Part shown: one piece after another, positions 23,925 through 32,676 of the stretch | How positions within the stretch are numbered: position 1 is the first letter of the stretch | How the letters are laid out: every line of letters begins with the position of its first letter | Source of the DNA: Bacteroidales bacterium | GTDB taxonomy: Bacteria > Bacteroidota > Bacteroidia > Bacteroidales > JAFGUD01 | Reading direction: 5' to 3' | Length of the DNA: 40,008 nucleotides | Assembly (NCBI GenBank): GCA_016938685.1 | Contig: JAFGUD010000492.1 | Coordinates: 1-40,008 of the forward strand | Notes under the pieces: model-generated | Seen by the model: the letters and a program-made list of their open reading frames with translations, nothing else | The model's database searches: none | What the model was told of the DNA's origin: nothing | Made by a program: the position numbers and the translations under genes

Positions 23925-24293
23925 ATGAAAAAATTAGCTATTTTAACTTTATTGATTGCCTTCTTAGGTCTTAACTTTGGTTTTGCCGCTGTAAATTCAA
24001 CCGATAATTCTAAAGTTCAAACTGTAAAAACTGATGTTAAAAAAGACGGCAAGTTTTTTACAAAAATTAAAAACAAAATTGAAAATAAAGTAGATAAAGT
24101 AAAAGAAACATTCAGTATTCTGAAAGAAAAATTACAAAATCAAACACAAGATATCCGTACAGCATTGATTCTTATGGTTATAGGTTTAATTTTTCTAATC
24201 TTAGCCGGAGCGATTGGAGGGAGCATAGTTTGGGCAGTCGGAGCAATTTTCTTTTTGATTGGTGCAGTTCTGCTACTGTTAGAAATATTATAA
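23925..24293 (+). CDS. Small exported membrane protein, unknown function
   Basis: This 122-residue protein has a signal peptide (MKKLAILTLLIAFLGLNFGFAA), a Lys-rich amphipathic stretch (about 38-70, FFTKIKNKIENKVDKVKET), and two C-terminal hydrophobic segments (ALILMVIGLIFLILAGAIGG and IVWAVGAIFFLIGAVLLLLEIL) with a glycine-rich turn. The pattern is common in Bacteroidota, but I do not recognise a named family. It has its own promoter and a strong terminator. The ATG is preferred over an upstream TTG in frame. Confidence 0.75.
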   Translation: MKKLAILTLLIAFLGLNFGFAAVNSTDNSKVQTVKTDVKKDGKFFTKIKNKIENKVDKVKETFSILKEKLQNQTQDIRTALILMVIGLIFLILAGAIGGSIVWAVGAIFFLIGAVLLLLEIL

Positions 24294-24321
24294 AAAAAAG
24301 AGGCTTTTGCCTCTTTTTTTT
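24292..24321. terminator. Bidirectional intrinsic terminator
   Basis: Stem AGAGGC (24299-24304) and GCCTCT (24309-24314) around a TTTT loop, flanked by A8 and T8 runs. It serves the plus-strand small protein gene and, read on the other strand, the coiled-coil protein gene whose stop lies at 24320. Confidence 0.92.
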
Positions 24322-25240
24322 ATTTCAAAACTATATCCTGAATGAAATGCGGAAAGAAATTAAAAAAGGCAAATCCAATAAAAGCAGCCAATAACACAAC
24401 AATAACAAATGTAAGTATCACGAAGAACTTAGTTCCGGATACTTTAGATTTTACTTTTACCGAAGTCTCAAAAATTTGAGATTGTCTATTATCAGTTAGT
24501 AATTTTGAAACTTTTGTTAATATTTCAGTTTTTGTATTATCATCAACTAATTTTTGAGTATTTGCGTTTATTTTAGCAGATTGTTCAGTTAAAGTAGCAA
24601 TTTTTTCTGCTTGCAATTTATTTTCAGCTTTCAACTCTTCAACTTGCGAATTTATTTCTTTCAATTTAGCCGGAAAATCAACGGTTTTTAAAAATTTTGA
24701 CAATTCAGCAGTTGAAGAAGCTAATTCAAGATAGTTATCAAGTAGTTGTTGTTCAGATTTCACTTTTTCTTCGTGTCCGTCAATCATACTTGACAGTTTA
24801 GATTGAAAATTTGCCATTTGCATTTGTACAAATTCTTTTTCTTCTGTCAAATTTTTATGAGTTTCTTCAACAATTCTATTTATTGCATCTGTATTATTTG
24901 ATGCAGTTTTTTCGATAAACTCCTGAGTTAAATTTGTGTTTTGATCAGTAAGTTGGCTAAATTTTTCGAGTGTTTTTTCCTCTTGTTTTAATCTATCCTG
25001 AAAATATGTAAAAACTGTATTAATTTTTTCCTGAGTATGATTATAAGTCTTGTTCATATATTCAGAAAAAAGCCCTTGAATTTTATCCAAGTGCTCACCA
25101 AAAGACTTTTGCAAATCCTTTGAGCTTTCGATAAGAGTGTCGCTCATTTCTCCGGCTTGTGCAATTTTAGCCACAGCTCCGTCAAATTTACTGAGTTCGT
25201 CTTGTAATTTTAGTAATTCGTTGTTTATTTGTTCAATCAT
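24320..25240 (-). CDS. Coiled-coil protein with C-terminal membrane anchor
   Basis: This 306-residue protein is almost entirely helical, with long heptad-like stretches over residues 1-250 rich in Glu, Lys, Gln and Leu, and a single transmembrane segment near residues 272-296 (FFVILTFVIVVLLAAFIGFAFF). The N-terminus is cytosolic by the charge pattern, so the coil projects into the cytoplasm from the inner membrane. The gene lies 58 bases after the RecQ-like giant gene on the same strand and is probably co-transcribed. No conserved family was recognised. A role as membrane scaffold or sensor for the RecQ-like protein is inference only. Confidence 0.75.
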   Translation of the reverse strand: MIEQINNELLKLQDELSKFDGAVAKIAQAGEMSDTLIESSKDLQKSFGEHLDKIQGLFSEYMNKTYNHTQEKINTVFTYFQDRLKQEEKTLEKFSQLTDQNTNLTQEFIEKTASNNTDAINRIVEETHKNLTEEKEFVQMQMANFQSKLSSMIDGHEEKVKSEQQLLDNYLELASSTAELSKFLKTVDFPAKLKEINSQVEELKAENKLQAEKIATLTEQSAKINANTQKLVDDNTKTEILTKVSKLLTDNRQSQIFETSVKVKSKVSGTKFFVILTFVIVVLLAAFIGFAFFNFFPHFIQDIVLK

Positions 25241-25275
25241 TATTGTATAGTGTTTGAAATGATTACTAATTTTTA

Positions 25276-25303
25276 ATTTGCAAATATTATGCTAAAATTT
25301 AGC
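25276..25303. repeat. Two short perfect palindromes between the helicase-like and coiled-coil genes
   Basis: ATTTGCAAAT (25276-25285) and GCTAAAATTTAGC (25291-25303) are perfect palindromes. The second covers the TAA stop of the RecQ-like gene. Next to them on the minus strand AATATTTG is one base from a -7 box for the coiled-coil gene. They may be regulator sites or chance in AT-rich DNA. Confidence 0.4.
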
Positions 25304-28300
25304 GTAATTTATTTGATAATGCAATTGATAATTTTTTATTAAAAGAACTAATCCAATTACTGTGTATTTTCAGAAGAAGATAAGTTTCTACTTTAGATCT
25401 GGTTTCAAGATTAAACTTAGAAACTAAATTCAGAATCCAATTTAATTTTTTATCAATATTAGGATTATTTGTTTTTTCTCTGTATAAATTAAGTCCTTTT
25501 GCAAGTTTTTCAATAGATTGCGTGATAAGTTCATCATCATCAGCGTAAACCAAAATTGAAGTTAACCCATTTATTATCAGCAAATTACTATTATCAGTAT
25601 GAGTATTCAAAAGTAATTCTGATGATTTATTCATGTGCAAAAGATCGTCTTTAAAAATATCTTTTTCGCTAAATATTTTTTCAATATAATCAAAATTTTG
25701 ATCCAGTTTATTTTCAAATTCCAAAATATATTTAGCTGAGAAATAATTATTTAGCAATGGTTTTACATGATTTTCATCTCCTGTATAATCCCGAACAATA
25801 TTATTGATAAAATCATAAGAATCTTTTCTCTTTTTAGAAATGTACTCATAAGAATATTTTTCGTAAAAATTAACTGCTTTTTCAATTATAGATTGTCCTT
25901 TAACTTTTGGAAGTTTTTCGTAAACTTCAAATGCTTTGTTTTTTGTAACAAAAGGCGCAATTTTATGATAAATATGATTGATAATTTCAGTTTCGGTTCT
26001 TTTTGTAAAAATTAAAGTAAACTGTTGATTTTGATAGTCAATAATAAAATCCTCTACAATACCAACTGTATACAACTTATGAATAGCGTGCAATGTGTCA
26101 AAAAAGTTTCGGAAATTCCAGTAAAGATTTTGTATTTCAACATTAAGTGCTTTGTATTGCTCTTTTGTTAATTCAGATAACTCTCTAAATCCGGCTAAAA
26201 AATCATCAACATCAAGGCTATATTCGTAAATATCAATAACCTGATTTAACTTAATTTCAATTTCGTTTTCATTTTTTAGCTTATTGATCAGTTCATTAGC
26301 AGCATTATTGTAAAATTCAACAGTTAAGGTTGCTTGTTCTCCCTTTTTTAAACTAGCCCAAATACTATTGATTCCTTCAGAAGACGATACTTCTATTTTA
26401 TCATCAATAATAAAAAATATTTCTATTCCATTAGAAACAATTTTCTCGATATCAAACCTCAAAAAAGCTAATATTTGATCGGCTAATTCTTTTTTTGAAG
26501 ACGAAGCCATATTAACAAGAGTATTGCTTTCAAAGTCAATATATCCAAGATTTTCATCATTAAAATCGTAAACATATAATTTTGTCGGCTCAATTTGTGG
26601 TTGACTTTCAATTCTTACCCATTGATCAAATGAATACCTGATACGACGTATTAAAATATCGCTAATTGATTCGGTGGAATAAGTAATTCTCGACAATATT
26701 TCGGAAACGATTCTAAGTTCTTTTTTTGTGTTGAGATTCAGGGTTTCAAAAATCCGTTGTCTCTGCAATTCTTCATTTGATACTTCGAATGAATATTGCA
26801 TTTCCCTGAGGCTTCCATCTTCTTCTATTGTAATTTCATCTTGAGTAATAGAATATTTTCCAATACCATATCTCAAAAAACAACTAACATCATTGGAATT
26901 ATAAAAACGTCCTAATGTTTGAATAAAAGACTCAGTTGAAACGGGAATATTTTGGAAAAAAACTTTTTTTGCATTTATATCGCAACCAATACCAAGAGAA
27001 AAAGTAGAATACAAAACATCAACCTCTTTATTGATATATTTTTGGTAATTTTTGAATGATTCACTAGATTTTAAAGTACTGATAGTATGCAATCTATCAC
27101 CGATTGAACCGCTAAAAAGACCGGATATTAAATCATCATTTTCAAGTCGTTGTTTTACTTGTTTGGGTTTATAACTATATACGACAGATTCTTTATCTAT
27201 ATCTCCTTTAATATCATCGGCTTTTGAATTTTCTAAAGCAGTAATTGAGTCTTCAATATCCGAAAAATATTCAGTATCAACACTTTTAAATTTAAGATTC
27301 AAATTACCTACAGAAGAGTCAATTTTAATTGTATTTTGTTCATCAATGTCAAAATTAGCCATCAAATCAAGCACAACGTCATAAGAAGCAGTTTCTGTGT
27401 AACAACTTAAAACAGGCATATTTTTATTGTCAAACATTATTCTAAAATTATTCATAACTGTTCCGTACAGAGGCCTGAAATCATGTGACCATTCAGAAGC
27501 ACAATGAGCTTCGTCAACAACTACGTAACTAATTTTCAGGTTATTGTGAATTGCAGTTTTTACTGTTTGTCTATACTCGGTTAAATGAAGTCTATCCGGT
27601 GTAACATAGTTGAATAAAGTTTGTCCATTTTCCAATTTACGAAGTGCTGAATATTTATCAAAAATCTTTTGGGTAGAAGCACTAAAATATGAAGCTGCGT
27701 CAATATTCAATTTTCTAAGAGAATCAAACTGAAATTTCAAAGTTGACATCAAAGGCGTTACAATTATTGTAATTCCCGGTTGCAACAAACTTATAAATTT
27801 GTACAAAATATCTCTATTTTCCTTTGCAGGTAAAACAGCTAACGAATTATGCGGAGTTAATATCTTATGTATAAACCTTAATTGCAAATAATTAAGCTCA
27901 TTTTTTCTAAATAAATTTTTGAAAAAATAATTTAAGCTTTCTTTTGTTTCATTTTCAAGCTTTTTTTCTTCTTTTGATTTGTTAGCACGATCAAAAAAAT
28001 TAAGCTGATAATTGATATTATTTTCTGTGACAAAATTTCTTTCGCCTTCTATGTAGTCTACTGAACGAATTTTTGCAACATTTGTAGAATCTGTTTTTAG
28101 TTCCTCAAAATCGAGATTTGATCTAAGCAAAACTGAAAGATCTATTACCAAATCATATTTTTCAGATGAATCAAAATCTTCCAACGGAACAATTTTACCT
28201 TGATATAAAACATTTAATTCAGCTGTTTCAAATTCATCAGTGTAAAAAATTGACAAATCAATTTTGGGTAATTTGCGATTTTTTCCTTCTAAATTAAAAA

Positions 28301-29312
28301 GATGATTAAAAGTATTTGACAAATCTTCAACAGCAAGAAAAGCAGCAGGTACGTCTCTTTCCACAACTGCAATTTTCCACTCTTTAGCTGATAAATGAAG
28401 GTTTCCGGCAAGAATATAAGTTAAAATAGTTTTTTGTAATCTTGCAACTGCCAATGGAGTTAGCGCAATTTGCATGGCATTTAAGCCAAAATCATGATTG
28501 TAAAGCGGTGATTTATAGTTCTTTCGCAAAATATCAAAATATTCATCAAAAGTAAAATCAATAATTTTTTGAGCTTCCTCATCAATCGTTTCATAATTAA
28601 ACCCACTCAATTTTGCATTAAGAGACCATTTTAGCGACTTTAAAGCATCGTCAATAATTTCCTGATGTTTAAAATCTTTGTCATGTTCAGAAGTGCTTTC
28701 AAAATTAATGGTTAACCCTGAATTATCTTTTATCAAATATGGAAGTTCTACCGAAAAATCAAAAAAGTCGTTTTCTAAAGAATCTTTTTGCGAAGCAGAA
28801 ATATTTAATCTGTTTTCTGAGTTTTCATAAATATTAGAAATTTTTCTTTTCTTCGTTAAAAGTTGAACAAAAAATTCACCAATATTAACAGGTATAAATT
28901 CTTTAAAAAGTGCTTCGGAAATAGTATTATTTTCAAAAAAGGATTTGTCAATATTTTCAACTTTAAAACGCGGATCAATAATATATAAAGAACGAATGAT
29001 TTCGGGATGCAATTCGTCATTTACAAACTTATAAGTAAAATCATTAAGATCGGTAACCTTGTTAGATTTAATAAAAGTATTAGCAATTCTATCTTCTATA
29101 AAAGTAGACGGCAACGTAGGCAAACCTCTGGAAATCAGATTATTAACGACAGCCACAATAGGATCGCTATTTGTAATAGACAAATCACTATTAGCCTGCA
29201 AATCAAAATAAGATAAGTATTTTAGCAACTTGCCAATCGGGCTTTTAAAGTCGTTTTTTGCTAATTCTTTAATTATTGGTTCTATAAAATATCCTGCGTG
29301 AAATCTTGACAT
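25299..29312 (-). CDS. Giant RecQ-like protein with degenerate helicase motifs
   Basis: This 1337-residue protein contains a RecQ-like superfamily 2 core at about 470-830. Motif II is intact (VVDEAHCASEWSHDFRP, Asp600), and motif Ia (TIIVTPLMSTLKFQFDSL), the GLFSG block and motif V (VDVLYSTFSLGIGCDI) align well with RecQ. Motif I, normally LPTGxGKS, reads LPAKENRD (Pro495-Asp501), so the Walker A Gly-Lys-Ser is missing. Motif VI, normally QExGRAGRDG, reads QTLGRFYNSND from Gln798, losing the second Arg. Residues 185-235 (GLTINFESTSEH then ALKSLKW) resemble a Vsr/DUF559-like nuclease fold without its acidic residues. Residues 280-340 (MQIALTPLAVARLQ, WKIAVVERDVPAA) resemble the conserved N-terminal block of very long RecQ-like helicases. 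The C-terminal 500 residues are unassigned. A downstream membrane coiled-coil gene is the likely partner. Confidence 0.8.
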   Translation of the reverse strand: MSRFHAGYFIEPIIKELAKNDFKSPIGKLLKYLSYFDLQANSDLSITNSDPIVAVVNNLISRGLPTLPSTFIEDRIANTFIKSNKVTDLNDFTYKFVNDELHPEIIRSLYIIDPRFKVENIDKSFFENNTISEALFKEFIPVNIGEFFVQLLTKKRKISNIYENSENRLNISASQKDSLENDFFDFSVELPYLIKDNSGLTINFESTSEHDKDFKHQEIIDDALKSLKWSLNAKLSGFNYETIDEEAQKIIDFTFDEYFDILRKNYKSPLYNHDFGLNAMQIALTPLAVARLQKTILTYILAGNLHLSAKEWKIAVVERDVPAAFLAVEDLSNTFNHLFNLEGKNRKLPKIDLSIFYTDEFETAELNVLYQGKIVPLEDFDSSEKYDLVIDLSVLLRSNLDFEELKTDSTNVAKIRSVDYIEGERNFVTENNINYQLNFFDRANKSKEEKKLENETKESLNYFFKNLFRKNELNYLQLRFIHKILTPHNSLAVLPAKENRDILYKFISLLQPGITIIVTPLMSTLKFQFDSLRKLNIDAASYFSASTQKIFDKYSALRKLENGQTLFNYVTPDRLHLTEYRQTVKTAIHNNLKISYVVVDEAHCASEWSHDFRPLYGTVMNNFRIMFDNKNMPVLSCYTETASYDVVLDLMANFDIDEQNTIKIDSSVGNLNLKFKSVDTEYFSDIEDSITALENSKADDIKGDIDKESVVYSYKPKQVKQRLENDDLISGLFSGSIGDRLHTISTLKSSESFKNYQKYINKEVDVLYSTFSLGIGCDINAKKVFFQNIPVSTESFIQTLGRFYNSNDVSCFLRYGIGKYSITQDEITIEEDGSLREMQYSFEVSNEELQRQRIFETLNLNTKKELRIVSEILSRITYSTESISDILIRRIRYSFDQWVRIESQPQIEPTKLYVYDFNDENLGYIDFESNTLVNMASSSKKELADQILAFLRFDIEKIVSNGIEIFFIIDDKIEVSSSEGINSIWASLKKGEQATLTVEFYNNAANELINKLKNENEIEIKLNQVIDIYEYSLDVDDFLAGFRELSELTKEQYKALNVEIQNLYWNFRNFFDTLHAIHKLYTVGIVEDFIIDYQNQQFTLIFTKRTETEIINHIYHKIAPFVTKNKAFEVYEKLPKVKGQSIIEKAVNFYEKYSYEYISKKRKDSYDFINNIVRDYTGDENHVKPLLNNYFSAKYILEFENKLDQNFDYIEKIFSEKDIFKDDLLHMNKSSELLLNTHTDNSNLLIINGLTSILVYADDDELITQSIEKLAKGLNLYREKTNNPNIDKKLNWILNLVSKFNLETRSKVETYLLLKIHSNWISSFNKKLSIALSNKLR

Positions 29313-29513
29313 TATTAAGCTTTTAACCTATATTTTAGGTAACTGAAAAGTACAAATTTGATACCACAAAAAAAATTCAACTGTAATTTCACAAAAGTAA
29401 AATATTATTAACAAGTTGCAAAGTATTTTTAATAAAATTTTCGCTTTAAAATTCAATTATTTCATTTTGAATATCTTGTTACATACTTATAAATGAGCAA
29501 CTTTGTTGATTAG

Positions 29514-30758
29514 CTAATTGCTTAGAATTTTCACTCCAATCAATTTATCATAATTATATAAATTGTCTCGCAAATAAACATATATAACATAATCATTTTC
29601 GGTGTCAAAATAATTTCCGTCAATTTTTAAAATTTCACTTTCCGGCTTTAATTTTAGTTCATAATTATAATATCCTTGTTTAACTAATACCGCTTTTTCG
29701 TAAACTTTTTTTGATTTATTGTAATTCATTTTAAATTCTGGTAAATAATCCCAATTTGAAAGCTCCCCATAAATATAAACGTCATTATTAGGATATGGAT
29801 ATTCTCTTGGGTAGCTGAAATATACAAAAACATAATCGGCATCATTATCAGGTTCTCGCCCAAGTGAATTTTGAATAACATAACTACCATTTATATCTTT
29901 ATGAAAAAAATATTTGGTTCGTTCAGGTTCAGGCACCAGGAAAAACGAATAATACGAATCAATTATCTCTATATCAGTAACTTTTTCTGATTCAAAACGA
30001 ATACTTTGAACATCAAAATATCTAAACTCATTACCGGCGTAGTAGCTGTTTTGAAATGGATCATCAAAAATTAATTCGTTGCCATTTATAAATCTTGGCT
30101 TTAAACCAACTTTAGCAATATCCGGGCGATTATTTTGAGAAACAGTAATAGAAACATATTGCAAAGGATTAAATTTATCAAAAATTTGACTTTTAACTTT
30201 AAAATTAACTTCTTGATTAGTAGTTCTATACGCACTAATACCAGGCACTTTTACCGATCCTTCTATTGTTGCCAAATTTTCGTAAATTGAAAAACGTTTA
30301 GTTAGCACGGTATCCTCTTTTTCACCATCTGCATAAACCATGATGATATAATTTCCTGACGTTAAAAATGAAATATCATCATTTGGAAATTCAACAAAAT
30401 AATTCACATAATCCTGTAATGTATTAAAAGAATTATCATACTCATATATACGATTATCTTCAAAACCATCGCAATAATCTTCAAAATACAAATCAGATTT
30501 TGTCCAATCTGCATTACAATGAATAAAGGTGTAGTAATAACTAAACACTTGATTATCAGAATTCAAATCATCAAATGAAAGTTTTAATCTTTCACTGCTC
30601 CCTAAATTAATAATTGGATACGAAAATTGTGTATTAACTGGTTTGAGTTGAACAGTTTTGATACTATCCTGATAAGTTTTATCAAAAAAAACTTTACTTT
30701 GAGCAAATGAAAAGTTAAAAATAAACGTTAAAAAAATAAAAGCAATAATTTTGTTCAT
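29514..30758 (-). CDS. Type IX secretion system plug-type protein (DUF5103)
   Basis: This 414-residue exported protein has a signal peptide (MNKIIAFIFLTFIFNFSFAQ) and the characteristic DUF5103 features: YYYTFIHCNADWTKSDLYFEDYCDGFEDN near 75-103, the NDDISFLTSGNYIIMVY stretch, PRFINGNELIFDDP, and the C-terminal DVYIYGELSNW domain. Members plug the SprA translocon of the type IX secretion system in Bacteroidota, and this places the organism in that phylum. It diverges from the lipoprotein gene downstream. No other T9SS genes are in the window, which is usual because they are scattered. Confidence 0.88.
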   Translation of the reverse strand: MNKIIAFIFLTFIFNFSFAQSKVFFDKTYQDSIKTVQLKPVNTQFSYPIINLGSSERLKLSFDDLNSDNQVFSYYYTFIHCNADWTKSDLYFEDYCDGFEDNRIYEYDNSFNTLQDYVNYFVEFPNDDISFLTSGNYIIMVYADGEKEDTVLTKRFSIYENLATIEGSVKVPGISAYRTTNQEVNFKVKSQIFDKFNPLQYVSITVSQNNRPDIAKVGLKPRFINGNELIFDDPFQNSYYAGNEFRYFDVQSIRFESEKVTDIEIIDSYYSFFLVPEPERTKYFFHKDINGSYVIQNSLGREPDNDADYVFVYFSYPREYPYPNNDVYIYGELSNWDYLPEFKMNYNKSKKVYEKAVLVKQGYYNYELKLKPESEILKIDGNYFDTENDYVIYVYLRDNLYNYDKLIGVKILSN

Positions 30759-30875
30759 ATTGACATTTTTTTTGTAATTTGCATTAAATTTTAAAAATGT
30801 TTTAAGTTAAATAATATCACTTAAAATATAAATTTTGAATATATAAACATTAAAAAATCTGTTAAAAAACAAACG

Positions 30876-31730
30876 ATGAAAAAAATAATATTTATAATCA
30901 TAGTTGGCTTGTTTGTCTCTTGTATTCAAAAAATACCACCAGATCCACCAATATTAACAGTAAAACCCGATACAAATGTAATAATTTCTCCGATTGATCC
31001 TGTAACATTTGTCATTAACGGTTATAGCGCAGAAGATTTAACCAGATTTGAAATTGAAACAACACCATTTTTTTATGCTACCGATTCAGTATTTAAGAGC
31101 TTTACTCATGAATATAATTTTGAAGCAACGTTAAATTTTCCTGAAATATTGCCGGGTTTAACAGAAGATAGTATTGTTACTGTTACATTTCACTTATTTG
31201 ACGGCTTTAATTCTACTCTAAAAACAGTTAAAATGCGAGTGGTTTCAGGTTATCCTATTATTCGTCAGGATACAGCAACACTTGTTTTTGGACATGACAC
31301 AACAATGTTTTATGCTTCAAAATATGGAGAAGAGTTATATTATATCTCAAACGAAGATTTAAGTATAGACTTTGTATTGGTATATGATAATACTCTTGGA
31401 TTTGTAATTGCTTCACCAGATGCGTTTTATGTAAGCCAAAAAATGGTTGATTTGTCTTATATTTATACTACAATTGGAAAAAATCACACAAAAATAACTA
31501 AATTTTCGACGACAATCGGCTCAGTTACTCCAAAATTTTTATACTACATGACAGTATCTGATGCATACATAAACGACAATGCTGGCAACGGAGTAGGCGA
31601 AGAAGATTTAAAAATTGGTGATATGTTGGCATTCAAATGCGGTGACGGCAGAAAGGGAGTATTGCAGGTAACTGATGTAAATCATGCAACTAAAAGTTTG
31701 ACATTTTTCGTTAAAGTACAAAATAATTAA
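30876..31730 (+). CDS. Lipoprotein of unknown function
   Basis: This 284-residue lipoprotein (signal MKKIIFIIIVGLFVSC, Cys16) has a proline-rich linker (IPPDPPILTVKPD) and then beta-rich domains. Residues about 40-125 read like an Ig-like fold (VTFVINGYSAEDLTRFEIET, GLTEDSIVTVTFHLFDG). The end (DMLAFKCGDGRKGVLQVTDVN) may bind ligands or partner proteins. It is followed at 20 bases by the sulfotransferase gene, so the two may be co-transcribed. No family was recognised. Confidence 0.75.
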   Translation: MKKIIFIIIVGLFVSCIQKIPPDPPILTVKPDTNVIISPIDPVTFVINGYSAEDLTRFEIETTPFFYATDSVFKSFTHEYNFEATLNFPEILPGLTEDSIVTVTFHLFDGFNSTLKTVKMRVVSGYPIIRQDTATLVFGHDTTMFYASKYGEELYYISNEDLSIDFVLVYDNTLGFVIASPDAFYVSQKMVDLSYIYTTIGKNHTKITKFSTTIGSVTPKFLYYMTVSDAYINDNAGNGVGEEDLKIGDMLAFKCGDGRKGVLQVTDVNHATKSLTFFVKVQNN

Positions 31731-31750
31731 TAATTTTGACAAAAAAAATT

Positions 31751-32533
31751 ATGTCTGAAAATATTATAATAATTTCACACCGAAGATCAGGTACTCATTT
31801 ATCTATTGACTCTATTCGTAATAATATTTTACCTTATAAGTATAATGATTTTCTGGTACTTAATGAAAATAATCTTGACTCAGAGAAATTCACAGAATTT
31901 TGTAACATTGCAGATAAAAAAAACAATGTAATCAAAACACATTTCTTGCCAGACTTCAAGTTATATTCAGCTGATAATGAGCAAATAACAAAGCTAAATA
32001 AGCTTTTTAGTAACTCTTTTCTAATTTATGTTTATAGAAACGGTTTAGACGTAATGGTTTCGTTATACGAGTACATGAAAAAATTTAACGAAGAAGTTAA
32101 TAATTTATCCTTTGAAGAATTTTTAGAAACAAATAATAATTTTGACAATACAGAAGCACAATACAAACGTGAGGAATTTTGGAAATACCATATTCAAGAA
32201 TGGAAAAATTACAAATTAAAAGATAATATAATGTGGATTAAATACGAAGATTTTATAACAAATTACGAAGGAACAATATCAGAAATCTGCGAAAATTTTA
32301 AACTTACAAAGGCCGAGAAAATAACAGACATAAGAATACAAAATACAAAGTCTAAAAATTCAAAAATTGACAAAATAAAAAACATATTAAAAGGAGTTAA
32401 AAAAACAAGTGTTTCAGCAAGAAAAGGAATAATTGGAGACTATAAAAACTACTATTCTACAATTAAAATAGACGAATTTCTATCCAAAAATAAAAATTTT
32501 TTGAATGAATTAGGTTATAATTTACAAAAATAA
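31751..32533 (+). CDS. PAPS-dependent sulfotransferase, cytosolic type
   Basis: This 260-residue enzyme transfers sulfate from PAPS. The 5'-phosphosulfate loop SHRRSGTHLS is at residues 9-18, the catalytic His64 lies in VIKTHFLP, the 3'-phosphate motif YVYRNGLDVMVSLYEY is at 93-108, WIKYEDF at 162-168, and the C-terminal RKGIIGDYKNYYS at 224-236 matches the RKGxxGDWKNHFT signature. That last motif is typical of eukaryotic-like cytosolic sulfotransferases. The acceptor could be a lipid, glycan or small molecule. The ATG is chosen because the P-loop must start close to the N-terminus; an upstream TTG is less likely. No PAPS synthesis genes are seen nearby. Confidence 0.9.
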   Translation: MSENIIIISHRRSGTHLSIDSIRNNILPYKYNDFLVLNENNLDSEKFTEFCNIADKKNNVIKTHFLPDFKLYSADNEQITKLNKLFSNSFLIYVYRNGLDVMVSLYEYMKKFNEEVNNLSFEEFLETNNNFDNTEAQYKREEFWKYHIQEWKNYKLKDNIMWIKYEDFITNYEGTISEICENFKLTKAEKITDIRIQNTKSKNSKIDKIKNILKGVKKTSVSARKGIIGDYKNYYSTIKIDEFLSKNKNFLNELGYNLQK

Positions 32534-32628
32534 AAGTACTTTTTAAAATTTGTAAATTTTACATGAAATTTAAGAAATAAGTTGTTAACAAAATGCAAAA
32601 TTTGTGTTACAGTTAAAAAAATAAACTG

Positions 32629-32636
32629 TATATTTG
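32629..32636 (+). promoter_or_regulatory. -7 promoter box for the muramidase-like gene
   Basis: TATATTTG matches TAnnTTTG exactly; TTTG at 32601-32604 lies 24 bases upstream, slightly wider than usual. Transcription would start near 32643, giving a 34-base leader. Confidence 0.6.
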
Positions 32637-32676
32637 TAGAGGTAAGCTATACAATGCTAAATTTATAAAAATTATT

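Noticed and set aside
29226-29244. SPIGKLL near the N-terminus of the RecQ-like protein as a possible Walker A
   Set aside because: It lacks the GxxxxGK[ST] pattern and is far from the helicase core.
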